This document shows positions 17,842 to 26,101 of a DNA stretch of 64,000 bases, one piece after another. Numbering within the stretch: position 1 is the stretch's first letter; each line of letters begins with the position of its first letter. This stretch comes from Coxiellaceae bacterium (GTDB lineage: Bacteria > Pseudomonadota > Gammaproteobacteria > Coxiellales > Coxiellaceae). The position numbers and the translations under genes are program-made. The stretch covers positions 724,647-788,646 of the forward strand of contig JARGPC010000001.1 of assembly GCA_029212885.1 (NCBI GenBank), given 5' to 3'. A model generated the notes under the pieces. It saw nothing but the letters and a program-made list of their open reading frames with translations, made no database searches and had not been told where the DNA came from.

Positions 17842-18800
17842 GCGTTTTCCTTTTCGAACTGATGCTCGTGCATCCATTGGTTGTCGGCAAATTTAGTCAG
17901 GTAATTGCGAATTGAGTCGGGTAATAATACCAAGCAGCGCTCGCCCTTCTTTAAGCGCTTTGCTGCTATTAATGCTGCCCATGTGGCTGAACCACATGAG
18001 CCGCCACACAGTAGGCCTTCTTCGGCGATTAAGCGGCGTGCCATTAAGAATGAATCTTTATCGTTTGATTTAATGTACTCATCGATTAAATTATTATCCA
18101 ATACTTCAGGGAAGAAATCATAACCAATGCCTTCCACTAAATACGGTTTAATTTCTGTGCCGCCACCTAGAATGGATCCTTCGGGGTCAACACCGATAAT
18201 TTGAATGTTGGGGTTAAACTCTTTGAGTTTTTTTGCCACGCCCGTAATCGTACCGCCGGTGCCTACTCCCATCACCACCATGCTTAAGTTATCGCCCATA
18301 TCATCAATGATTTCTTGAGCAGTAAATTCATAATGTGCATTAGGGTTATCGGGGTTGGCATATTGGTCTAGGATATGTGAGTTGGGTAATTCTTTTTGTA
18401 ATTTAATTGCCACACTTATATGACTTTCAGGATCGTCCCAGGCCGCTTCGGTCGGTGTGCGAATAATTTTTGCACCAAGTGCTTCGAGCACGACTTGCTT
18501 TTCGTGGCTCATTTTTTCCGGCAAGGTGATAATGACCTTATAGCCCTTTACCGCGCCGGCCAATGCAATACCGATACCGGTATTACCAGAAGTGGGCTCA
18601 ATCAATGTGTCGCCTGGCTTAATCCGGCCCTGCTTTTCAGCTTGCTCGACCATTTGGTAGCCAATGCGATCTTTGACAGATCCGCCGGGATTTAAAAACT
18701 CACACTTGGCAAACAGTTGACAGTCGAGGTCGCTACCGATGCGGTTCAGTTTCACAATAGGTGTGTTGCCAATGGCTTGCAGTATATTGTCGAGCATCAT
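17838..18800 (-). CDS. Cystathionine beta-synthase (PLP core type)
   Basis: A 320-residue fold-II PLP enzyme. The lysine is in [11 protein letters not shown] near residue 42, the phosphate loop is [10 protein letters not shown], and the C-terminal half has [28 protein letters not shown] and [10 protein letters not shown]. These stretches match eukaryotic CBS better than bacterial CysK, including the serine-type substrate region. It lacks the heme segment and the regulatory CBS domains. It condenses serine with homocysteine to cystathionine. Strong AGAGGAAAG site before the start. With the next gene it forms the two-step reverse transsulfuration route from homocysteine to cysteine. Confidence 0.87.
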   Translation of the reverse strand: MMLDNILQAIGNTPIVKLNRIGSDLDCQLFAKCEFLNPGGSVKDRIGYQMVEQAEKQGRIKPGDTLIEPTSGNTGIGIALAGAVKGYKVIITLPEKMSHEKQVVLEALGAKIIRTPTEAAWDDPESHISVAIKLQKELPNSHILDQYANPDNPNAHYEFTAQEIIDDMGDNLSMVVMGVGTGGTITGVAKKLKEFNPNIQIIGVDPEGSILGGGTEIKPYLVEGIGYDFFPEVLDNNLIDEYIKSNDKDSFLMARRLIAEEGLLCGGSCGSATWAALIAAKRLKKGERCLVLLPDSIRNYLTKFADNQWMHEHQFEKENA

Positions 18801-18954
18801 GAGCTTTCCTCTTTATATAGTGAGGACTCATGGTAGCAGAAGCAGCTTAGTGAATCGAGCGCCTGTTTAATACAGCGGCTTAGAGGCATGTTTAGGGTCT
18901 TTTTTAAGATGGGGAGTAAGGCTAATTCGTTTAGGTGGTAGTAAATTACCTTAG

Positions 18955-19899
18955 CTATTTGCCCAGCATTTGTGGTGAGGAGTCTGAGGTGTGGTAGGGG
19001 GTTGAATGGGTTTCTACGGCGGTGACTTGGGTGGTCCTTGAGGCAAACCAGAGTGAGATTGTAGCAATGATAATGCCACCCACGATATCGGCTAAAAAAT
19101 GCCAACCTAAGGTGAGGGTTGATGCAATGACGCATAGATTTAATACGCATACTGGAATGAAAATTATTTTTCTATTTTTCAGTAAATAGGTAACTAGTAT
19201 CGCTGAGATCACGTGAAAAGATGGGAACCCGATGATCGCACCTGTATGAACAGTTAACGGTTGATGGGTATGAATTTCTCTAAATTGTGTTAATACATCG
19301 TATTCCATCGTAAGAAAGTTAGCATGCGTAAATACGGCGGCTGGGTCAGTGGTTGGGAAGAAATAGTATAATGAAAAGCCAATTAGGCACGAAAATAATG
19401 CAGCAATAAAAAAAATGTCTAATGAACGGCGTTCACCCAGAAGTGCTAATAGTACTGGAGTTATGACTAACTGATACGCCAAAGAATTATAAATGAGACG
19501 TGACCACTCAAAAATCATGGGCTGACTCTGCGACCATTTAAATACGGTCGCGGTGTTAAATGAAAAAAATTGGTCAAAAATCAATGCCGCGTTATCAACC
19601 CGTGGAAACGGTGTATACTGAATAACAGAACCCAATAGTCGAACAAAAAATACCACGAAAAATATCCGCGCTATAGAGCAAAAGAAAAAAGAAATTTTAG
19701 GCGCATCGTCACGAATATACCAAGCTACGCCATACAGCAAGGCCACAGCGGGAGCAATAATTACAAATCGCTGATTGCTATTGTTCATCACTGCAATCCC
19801 TTGATAGTGAAAAAACAAATGATTCGTAAGCCAAATAAAAAACACCTCTACAAAAAATAGAATCGCTAAATAGCCTTTAATATCGATGCGTAGCTTCAT
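18955..19899 (-). CDS. PAP2-superfamily membrane phosphatase / phosphotransferase
   Basis: A 314-residue protein with about six membrane helices. Motifs of the PAP2 superfamily are visible near the C-terminus: GFPSFHVISA (the PSxH motif, about residue 225) and LTLGWHFLADIVGG (the final catalytic His, about residue 270). The first PAP2 motif (Lys-x6-Arg-Pro) is not clear, which is common in the inositolphosphotransferase/Aur1-like branch. It probably acts on a lipid phosphate at the outer face of the inner membrane. It ends about 150 bp before the CBS gene on the same strand and has a weak ribosome site. Substrate unknown. Confidence 0.75.
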   Translation of the reverse strand: MKLRIDIKGYLAILFFVEVFFIWLTNHLFFHYQGIAVMNNSNQRFVIIAPAVALLYGVAWYIRDDAPKISFFFCSIARIFFVVFFVRLLGSVIQYTPFPRVDNAALIFDQFFSFNTATVFKWSQSQPMIFEWSRLIYNSLAYQLVITPVLLALLGERRSLDIFFIAALFSCLIGFSLYYFFPTTDPAAVFTHANFLTMEYDVLTQFREIHTHQPLTVHTGAIIGFPSFHVISAILVTYLLKNRKIIFIPVCVLNLCVIASTLTLGWHFLADIVGGIIIATISLWFASRTTQVTAVETHSTPYHTSDSSPQMLGK

Positions 19900-20158
19900 T
19901 GCTATTTCTGGATGCCTTTTTCACAGTATGAGTGTGCCTATCATACCTATTGACGTAAGTCGCTTCTATAAATTTCTTCAGCTCACTAATGCTCTGTCAG
20001 TGCCAAGTACACTAAGCAACATTTAAGCAGCTTGGTCTTTAGTTGCTTTTTAAGGCGGTGCAGAATGTATGGTTTCATCACACTATAGTGCTAATTAAAA
20101 AGACAAGTTGCACAAATTATGTTACAAATAAGTTTGGGAGGACGAGGAGAATCGGTGT
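19900..20158. other. Divergent intergenic region
   Basis: 259 bases between the PAP2 gene (minus) and the 20159 gene (plus). The last 25 bases hold a strong ribosome site (GGGAGGACGAGGAGA). A 10-bp palindrome CACTATAGTG lies at about 20081-20090. No certain promoter boxes. Confidence 0.35.
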
Positions 20159-21604
20159 ATGTCACGTTTTGATTTCTTAAATGATGCTGAGCTTTGTAAG
20201 CGTCTTAAAGAATCATGTGCTTTGGTGATGAATGATCTTAATTTTCATGTTGAATTTATTGATCGGGCATTACGCGCTTATCAAACCAGTGTGAAACTGG
20301 TGGTATCGCGTGCGCGCCCTCGCCCCGACGCTGAAGATACTAGTGTGGTGTTGCAAAAAGTGGTGCAATTTGAGTTTGCTCCACTGCTTAATCGTCTGAA
20401 TGCTGAGCAGCTTGGGGTATTTATATCAACTTTGGCTTTTTATTCAGAAGCGAGATTTCAGAAAAAGGAACCGGATGAGGAACTCTTGCAATTGCTGGTG
20501 AAGCACGTGATGTCCGGTTATGGCATAGATGAGCCGCCGAGCGACGATGATATTGCTCGTGCGCACTATCGCATAAATGCCGTGATCGCCATGATTTCTT
20601 TGTATGACCCAAAGCAAGGTTTGAATGCATTAGCTAGCTTGTATCGCCCAGCTTATCGTCAACTAGCGGAGTTACACGCTAGAAAGTTCGACTTGCAAGA
20701 AAGGTATTTCATGCTGGAGAGTAATTATGAGAGTCTGGTAAGTTCTTTTTCTGCGATCACAAAGAAAATAGAGGCCTTAAATGGTGAGCTGCAATGTTTG
20801 GATGCCAGATTACAAAAAAAACTAGGTACGGATAAAAAGCTTGATAAGGTTTTTGGTTGGGCTACTAAAACAGGGCATTTGAATCGCTACCCAACGTGGC
20901 AGCAAAGTATTTTGGCTGACGTGGAAAAGGTAATGTTAGAAATCAGTAAGAAAGTTAAGGTAAAACGCAGGTTATATCAATCTAAACTGGATGGTAAGGA
21001 TGAGCTAGACGAGCTCGCTACTGAAATTTGCCGGGTCGAAGATGAAATAACTGCTAGTGTATTTTTAACAAAAGTTTATGCGCGTGTTAAGCAACGTTTC
21101 GATGTCGTCGAGGAGGCTGTCGATGAAGCGAAAGCATTTGAAGCTGAGACAAGAGAAGAAGAGGTGCATTGGTTAGCTGGGTTTGTGGCCGACAGCGTGT
21201 TAAAAGATACAGCGAAAACAGTTAAGCGTATTACCGCTGAACGACGTGAAGCCGAAGAAAAAGCAGCGCGATTGAGAGAGATCGATGAAGTGCGAAGCTT
21301 AGCGCATGGTGTGGCTGAGAGTGCTGTCTCGAGCATGTTAATCTATCATGCGTGTGTAACATCGATACCGGCGGTTGCAACAGACACTTCACTACCTGCG
21401 TCAGCTAGTGCATCTCCTGATGATGAAGGCTTGGGCGTGATTAATAGTATATTCCCACTAAGAGCCTTCGGTATCTTCCCGGCGCCAGCACCTAAAGGCC
21501 CTTCACCATTGAGGCTAGATCAAGAGGAGCAGTTTAGTGATTCTGATACCGATGGCGCAGACAGCCCGCCCTGGTGGAAAAAAATCAGTTCGCGATTTCA
21601 CTAA
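20159..21604 (+). CDS. Large helical/coiled-coil hypothetical protein, candidate effector
   Basis: A 481-residue soluble protein with a strong AGGAGA site. Residues 1-170 are helical; residues 180-380 are coiled coil rich in Lys, Glu and Arg (for example TAERREAEEKAARLREIDE); residues 390-481 are low complexity with Pro, Ser and Ala. The tail has EEQFSDSDTDGADSPPWW. The same acidic SDSDTD word occurs near the end of the 23003-24055 protein. No signal peptide or membrane helix. The layout of helical body plus disordered acidic tail is common among type IV secreted effectors with a C-terminal signal; this is inference only. Confidence 0.6.
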   Translation: MSRFDFLNDAELCKRLKESCALVMNDLNFHVEFIDRALRAYQTSVKLVVSRARPRPDAEDTSVVLQKVVQFEFAPLLNRLNAEQLGVFISTLAFYSEARFQKKEPDEELLQLLVKHVMSGYGIDEPPSDDDIARAHYRINAVIAMISLYDPKQGLNALASLYRPAYRQLAELHARKFDLQERYFMLESNYESLVSSFSAITKKIEALNGELQCLDARLQKKLGTDKKLDKVFGWATKTGHLNRYPTWQQSILADVEKVMLEISKKVKVKRRLYQSKLDGKDELDELATEICRVEDEITASVFLTKVYARVKQRFDVVEEAVDEAKAFEAETREEEVHWLAGFVADSVLKDTAKTVKRITAERREAEEKAARLREIDEVRSLAHGVAESAVSSMLIYHACVTSIPAVATDTSLPASASASPDDEGLGVINSIFPLRAFGIFPAPAPKGPSPLRLDQEEQFSDSDTDGADSPPWWKKISSRFH

Positions 21605-21608
21605 TTTT

Positions 21609-22790
21609 TTATAATGACAAATTTTTTGTTGTTCGGGCATACGCGGGGTTGGTAAATACAACAGTGGGTGGCACGGTAATATGGCAGTCTTTTATTAACT
21701 TACCTAAGTCGCCTTGTTGGCATGCCTTAATTTCTTCAGCAGACCACGTGACCATCTTTTCTTTATTTATAAAGACATTGATTAGCTTATTGGTGATAGC
21801 AAGCGTTTGGCGATGCTTGGCATGGCCAAAAACACAAGGGGCGTGGTCTCTTTTGTATTGGCGGAACTTGAGTAATTGAAAATACACGGGCAGTTCGCTA
21901 TCGAAAGTTTGTTTAAAACATTTTTCTAGTGCTTTTACGCTGACAGGGTTTTGCATGACGAACGGCAGCAATGGATCATATAAACTATTGCCTTGCTCAG
22001 CTAGTGTAATGCGTTCACCTGTTTGTTTGCGCTGCGAAAATTGTCGGCACTGCATTGCAATGTGCTGGCAACAAGATGCGTATCGGTCAATTGATCGAGT
22101 CTCAATTGTGGCAGGAGCCGTAAAGTCATCTGTTCGTCGCGTTTGGTGGCTAAGAGCAGATAATTGATAGCCGTGTTGCAGTAGCTTGTGTATGTCATCA
22201 TGGTCTACTTCTGGGTGTCTGCCAGCGGGTAATGGCCCGCGAGTTGGGGTGCAGAAGTGACGATAAAACACGGTATCTTTAACTACGTTTTGATAGTTTT
22301 CTATTAGACTGGTATCAGTAGCTAGATTTTCACTGTCATGATAAAAGCCGTCTGTTCGTTCTAGGCGCATGCTAATGTGTGGCATGGCATGCAGAGGTGA
22401 GTCGGTTGCCATCGGCGCGGCTGGAGTTGCCTTTAATGTATTCAGTAGAAAATCATTTAGCTGCTCAACAAAGTGATGGATGGTTTCAAGTGGCGCGTCA
22501 TTTTGGAGGTATAGGGTAAACTGACCGGTTGAAATATATTCGTCACTGAGATTTGACTCGATGCGCTTGGTTTCGTCATTGGATAGTACGGGGTGCTTAA
22601 ACCCCTTGATGGCCGCTCGAAATTCGCCATGCTCAAGAAAGTGGATCATTGCCGGTTTAAAGCGCTGGAAATCAGTATGGCTAAGATTAATGCGTAGTTT
22701 AAATTCGTGGCCTTGTTTTGCATGAGTGACTAGGGTGGAATAGGTATCACACCAGGTGTGCATGGACCAGCCACCGGCTTCATATTGCAT
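21609..22790 (-). CDS. SpvC/OspF phosphothreonine-lyase-like protein, divergent, with extra C-terminal domain
   Basis: A 393-residue protein from the ATG at 22790 (GAGAGACTGA upstream; an ATG at 22811 has no ribosome site). Residues 28-100 resemble the SpvC/OspF lyase core: EFKLRINLSH lines up with the Lys-x-His strand of SpvC, AAIKGFK with its catalytic Lys strand, and GQFTLYLQND with the QFTLY strand. FYRHF near residue 180 matches the distal FYRLM. Candidate residues are Lys31, Lys62 and Tyr94; the catalytic His position is Arg33. Known relatives remove phosphate from host MAP kinases by beta-elimination. The Arg change may alter or abolish that. Residues 190-393 are unrecognised. It is convergent with the preceding gene (4 bp apart). 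Confidence 0.5.
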   Translation of the reverse strand: MQYEAGGWSMHTWCDTYSTLVTHAKQGHEFKLRINLSHTDFQRFKPAMIHFLEHGEFRAAIKGFKHPVLSNDETKRIESNLSDEYISTGQFTLYLQNDAPLETIHHFVEQLNDFLLNTLKATPAAPMATDSPLHAMPHISMRLERTDGFYHDSENLATDTSLIENYQNVVKDTVFYRHFCTPTRGPLPAGRHPEVDHDDIHKLLQHGYQLSALSHQTRRTDDFTAPATIETRSIDRYASCCQHIAMQCRQFSQRKQTGERITLAEQGNSLYDPLLPFVMQNPVSVKALEKCFKQTFDSELPVYFQLLKFRQYKRDHAPCVFGHAKHRQTLAITNKLINVFINKEKMVTWSAEEIKACQQGDLGKLIKDCHITVPPTVVFTNPAYARTTKNLSL

Positions 22791-22811
22791 TGCTTCAGTC
22801 TCTCTACGCAT

Positions 22812-23002
22812 GTAAGAATTATAAGGATTTGGTATTAACGGGGTATTAAGTAAGCCGTAGCGTTAATTAAATATTATTGTTTAATATCAGAAGGGTATGT
22901 ATTAATGCTCGTGCGATTAGCCAGTGGACGCGCAATTATTGGACAGAGTGTCGTCGATGTGGTAAAAAGTACGTTTAGTTAATAAAACCAGGTTATGTAC
23001 AG
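22812..23002. other. Divergent intergenic region, AT-rich
   Basis: About 190 bases between the SpvC-like gene (minus) and the 23003 gene (plus). Short TTAAT words occur at about 22863 and 22881, but their spacing does not fit the PmrA box known from Legionella. The ribosome site for 23003 is weak (CCAGG about 11 bases before the ATG). Confidence 0.3.
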
Positions 23003-24055
23003 ATGTCTAGACAGTATTTATTGGGTGACCCAGCATTTGATCGGTTATTCCTGCAAACCGCATTAGTGACCTATATAGAGGCTTATCAAGCTACTATTGC
23101 TAGGGGGCGTAAAGAGGGAAATGGTAGCGTTGGTGCTGATGATGTGATGGAAGCTGTAGAAGAGCAGGTCGTTGAAAACCTAAGCCGGCTTTTTAAGCGA
23201 TTTACCCCGCAAAAGTTCGAGCGTTTTTTACAGGGTTATATACAGACTACTTTTGAACTTAACGATAGAGTGTCAGCTTTGGATCAATCCATTAAGCAAA
23301 TTATTGCTGATCTTAACTTAACAGATATTAGGGACTCATCAAGGCCATTGGATAGTGCAGAAGCCGCTTATTATTTGACGAGCTCGTTTTCGATGATGCA
23401 GTTTAAGTTGGAAGCGATTTTACCAGAGCGATTACGTACATTAGTGCCGATATATAAAACAATAATCGAGCTAGGTACTGAAAGGCAATTCAGTGTAGAG
23501 GGATTGGAAAAACAGTTAGTAAAAAAAGCGGCATTGCGCACAGAAGCTGATACTGCTATGGCAACAGCGTGTGAAAATGAGCGCGAAGTATTGGAGCTAT
23601 TGGTTGATGAAAGTAAGAAGATTGTTACAGCCGTATCTGGGATAAAAAAGGCTAGCAAGGAAGTCAGTAATGCAACAGAGATTTATAACGATGCAAGTAG
23701 ACAGCTTGAGCAGCTGAGTCACAATGATTTTTCAGAATTGCCACACTTAGCTGCATTACAGCAGCGGATAGATAGCAAGATGGCAGAGGTTGATTCGCGC
23801 ATTGAGAGCTATGAGAAGGATATTGCTGCTGGCGATTACCAGCTAAAACGTTTAAAAGAAATGGCAAAAACTAGATTTGAGCTCGGTAGTTACTGTCCAA
23901 GATTATGCTCCTCTAAAGTAAAGCCGCAGGTTGCGGTGGAAGACGCATTAGCGACGCCATCATCGCATGGGCGTGAACGTGCCAGGGCTTTTGATGGTAG
24001 CGATGAATTTGGGTTGTCAGATAGTGATACAGACGATGAGGTGCGTTCGCCTTAG
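23003..24055 (+). CDS. Helical/coiled-coil hypothetical protein with acidic SDSDTD tail, candidate effector
   Basis: A 350-residue soluble protein starting MSRQYLLGDPAF. Residues 1-180 are helical; residues 190-300 are coiled coil (for example LAALQQRIDSKMAEVDSRIE); the last 35 residues are disordered and acidic, ending GLSDSDTDDEVRSP. The start MSR, the order of parts and the SDSDTD word match the 481-residue protein at 20159, so they may be distant paralogues or share a tail selected for the same use. The tail is dense in Ser/Thr-x-x-Asp/Glu sites of the kind recognised by casein kinase 2. The 3' end overlaps an antisense ATPase remnant. Confidence 0.6.
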   Translation: MSRQYLLGDPAFDRLFLQTALVTYIEAYQATIARGRKEGNGSVGADDVMEAVEEQVVENLSRLFKRFTPQKFERFLQGYIQTTFELNDRVSALDQSIKQIIADLNLTDIRDSSRPLDSAEAAYYLTSSFSMMQFKLEAILPERLRTLVPIYKTIIELGTERQFSVEGLEKQLVKKAALRTEADTAMATACENEREVLELLVDESKKIVTAVSGIKKASKEVSNATEIYNDASRQLEQLSHNDFSELPHLAALQQRIDSKMAEVDSRIESYEKDIAAGDYQLKRLKEMAKTRFELGSYCPRLCSSKVKPQVAVEDALATPSSHGRERARAFDGSDEFGLSDSDTDDEVRSP

Positions 24056-24529
24056 AAAACATTTGGCGCAGGCCTTCGCGAGATGAGCCGGTGACTGCAC
24101 TTCATCTAATAACAGAATGGTTTTTTTGTGTTTACTCAGCTTATCTATAATGGCTTGTAAGTTAAGTTCAAGGTTTGTTTGGCTGTTGAGCTCTACTTCG
24201 GCTTTTAATGCGCCTGCTTGACCACCAATTTTTTTCACTTGGCCCATGATGCCGGATTGGTTTTTTATCGCGCCGTTCTTGATTGCGAATTCCAGTATTG
24301 AGCGAGTGTATAGCTTTTGTGAATTTCCGTTTGATTCCAGGAAGCTAAAATAGTGCACAGCCCATTTATGTTTTTGTGCATACGGCAGAATGTCTTTGCG
24401 TAAAAACTCGGTTTTGCCCATACGGCGTGGCGCAAAAAAGGTTAGGGCGCTCGATAAGCCAATATCAAACATATTCACGACTTGTTGAGCTAATGTTGTG
24501 CGAGCAAAGTGCCAAAGATCCTTTTGCAT
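24017..24529 (-). pseudogene. Broken AAA ATPase gene (internal deletion, lost 3' end)
   Basis: The 5' part codes an AAA ATPase: FFAPRRMGKTEFL (Walker A) near residue 32 and KTILLLDEVQ (Walker B) near residue 134. Directly after DEVQ the reading frame continues as unrelated sequence, but the neighbouring frame of the same strand reads VTGSSREGLRQMFSKANAP, the downstream sensor region of this family (GSS near the end of the ATPase core). So a segment between Walker B and the GSS motif was deleted with a frame change, and everything beyond about residue 160 is gone, where the sequence runs into the 3' end of the convergent 23003-24055 gene. Non-functional remnant. Confidence 0.8.
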
Positions 24530-24630
24530 GGCACCACCACTGTCTGATAAATGCGCAAATTAGATTGGCGAAGTACAATTGTACTGTCAATGTATAATTA
24601 GCAAAATCCAAATAATTTGATCTAAAGTAC

Positions 24631-25932
24631 CTAGTTGCAAGCCATAGCGCTGTCTTTGGTCATCAATGCCGATAATTGCTGACAAGCCGTAACGATATCG
24701 GGCATAGCGATATCAGCAAAGGTTTGCGGGTCTACACTGCGATCACGTTGGAATACTTCCAGGGCTTTGCCGCCATCAAAATCGACTGCGGCAATACGTA
24801 AACACAGTTGCTCAGCGGGCAAACCAAATGCGGTGCCAGGCAGGGCGGCGATCTTGGCTTTATTTAATAGCCACAACGCAAGCTCGTCGCTAGTTTTTAC
24901 ACCTTGTTTAGCTAACCAGTCTTTTTGCGATTTAAAATCGGGCATTAAATAAAAGGCACCTTGTGGTGGTATGCACTCGATACTGTTTGCAACGAAACAT
25001 TGATAAATGGTTTCACTAGCGATTTTTTGAATGGCTACCATGTCAGCAAAGCTATCACGCAATTGATCAAAGTGTTGATAAGCAGTGACGGCGGCATATT
25101 GAATCGGTGCGCTCACACAGCTAAAGGTTTCGCTGGCTAATGTATCCCAGGGCGTTAATAAAGTTGCGGTTAAGTTTTCTGGCACAATGCAAATGCCTAA
25201 GCGGTAGCCGCCTGCACCAAATAATTTCGATAGTCCGCCAGTGACAAATGTGCCTTCAGGATAGCAGTGTGCCATGCTATGACTGAATTGATGATTGAAT
25301 TCGACCTTGGCATAAATTTCATCTGAGATAACTAGCACGTGATGGCGGCGACATACTTCGGCGAGTTGTTCTAAGTTTTGTTGACTGTAAATCGCTCCAG
25401 TTGGATTGTTTGGTGAATTTAAAATTAAAACTTTTGTGCCTGGCACCTTGCTTTGTTGGCACGCTTGTTCTAATTCATCGGCGGATAAGCAGTAACGATT
25501 GGTGGCTTCGGTTTGAATATAGCGATAGGGCTTGTTGAGTAATTCAGCTTGCGGCGCATAGCTTACCCAGCTGGGTGCGGGGATTAATAGCTCGCCTGGA
25601 ATCAAATACAGCAAGTTGTAAATCAATTCTTTACTGCCGGGGCCAATCACTACTTGTGAGCCTTCAGCATCGATATTAAATTCTTGTTGGTAGTATTCTG
25701 CAACCGCGTTGCGTAATTTAGGCAGGCCCAAGCCGGGCAGATACAGTTTTTTATCAGCATATTGCTGCAGCGAACGTACAATGAGCTCAGGAACCGGAAA
25801 TGGGGACTGACCGAAACCCCAGTGATGAACATTTTGTCCTTTTGCCCTAAGACGATTTACCTGTTGGTTAATGGCCAAAGTGGCAGATGGCTTGAGTTGG
25901 GTAACATGAGGATTTAATTGAAGTTTAGCCAC
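24631..25932 (-). CDS. Class I/II PLP aminotransferase (aspartate aminotransferase-like)
   Basis: A 433-residue fold-I aminotransferase. SPNNPTG near residue 175 binds the carboxylate/PLP, SDEIYAKV gives the PLP-contacting Asp/Tyr, and GGLSKLFGAGGYRLG contains the Schiff-base Lys and the phosphate-binding Arg. I place the start at GTG 25932, because AAAGGAGAT lies 7 bases upstream and the product then begins MAKLQLNPHV as in AspC/AlaA-type enzymes. The open frame runs on to 26103, but the 57 extra residues are hydrophobic, overlap the divergent promoter region and are unlike the family. Substrate pair not determinable. Confidence 0.82.
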   Translation of the reverse strand: MAKLQLNPHVTQLKPSATLAINQQVNRLRAKGQNVHHWGFGQSPFPVPELIVRSLQQYADKKLYLPGLGLPKLRNAVAEYYQQEFNIDAEGSQVVIGPGSKELIYNLLYLIPGELLIPAPSWVSYAPQAELLNKPYRYIQTEATNRYCLSADELEQACQQSKVPGTKVLILNSPNNPTGAIYSQQNLEQLAEVCRRHHVLVISDEIYAKVEFNHQFSHSMAHCYPEGTFVTGGLSKLFGAGGYRLGICIVPENLTATLLTPWDTLASETFSCVSAPIQYAAVTAYQHFDQLRDSFADMVAIQKIASETIYQCFVANSIECIPPQGAFYLMPDFKSQKDWLAKQGVKTSDELALWLLNKAKIAALPGTAFGLPAEQLCLRIAAVDFDGGKALEVFQRDRSVDPQTFADIAMPDIVTACQQLSALMTKDSAMACN

Positions 25933-26101
25933 GGAGCGATCTCCTTTCATCAGTGGTTGAGCATGTGCCATTGTAGACAGATAAAGAAACATTAACAACA
26001 CATTAAAAGCACACATTTGGTTTGCTAAAAATGTTGATAAATAATACATTAGCCTGGAGAACAAATATAAATAAATAGCAGGTTTTTTGTTGGGGAGAGC
26101 C

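Noticed and set aside
18955..19899. PAP2 protein as the phosphatase of the lipid-arabinose pathway
   Set aside because: It is 13 kb from the operon, and the HAD domain fused to UbiA is a better candidate.
22863..22885. TTAAT repeats as a PmrA-type box for effector control
   Set aside because: The spacing (18 bp between starts) does not fit the known arrangement.
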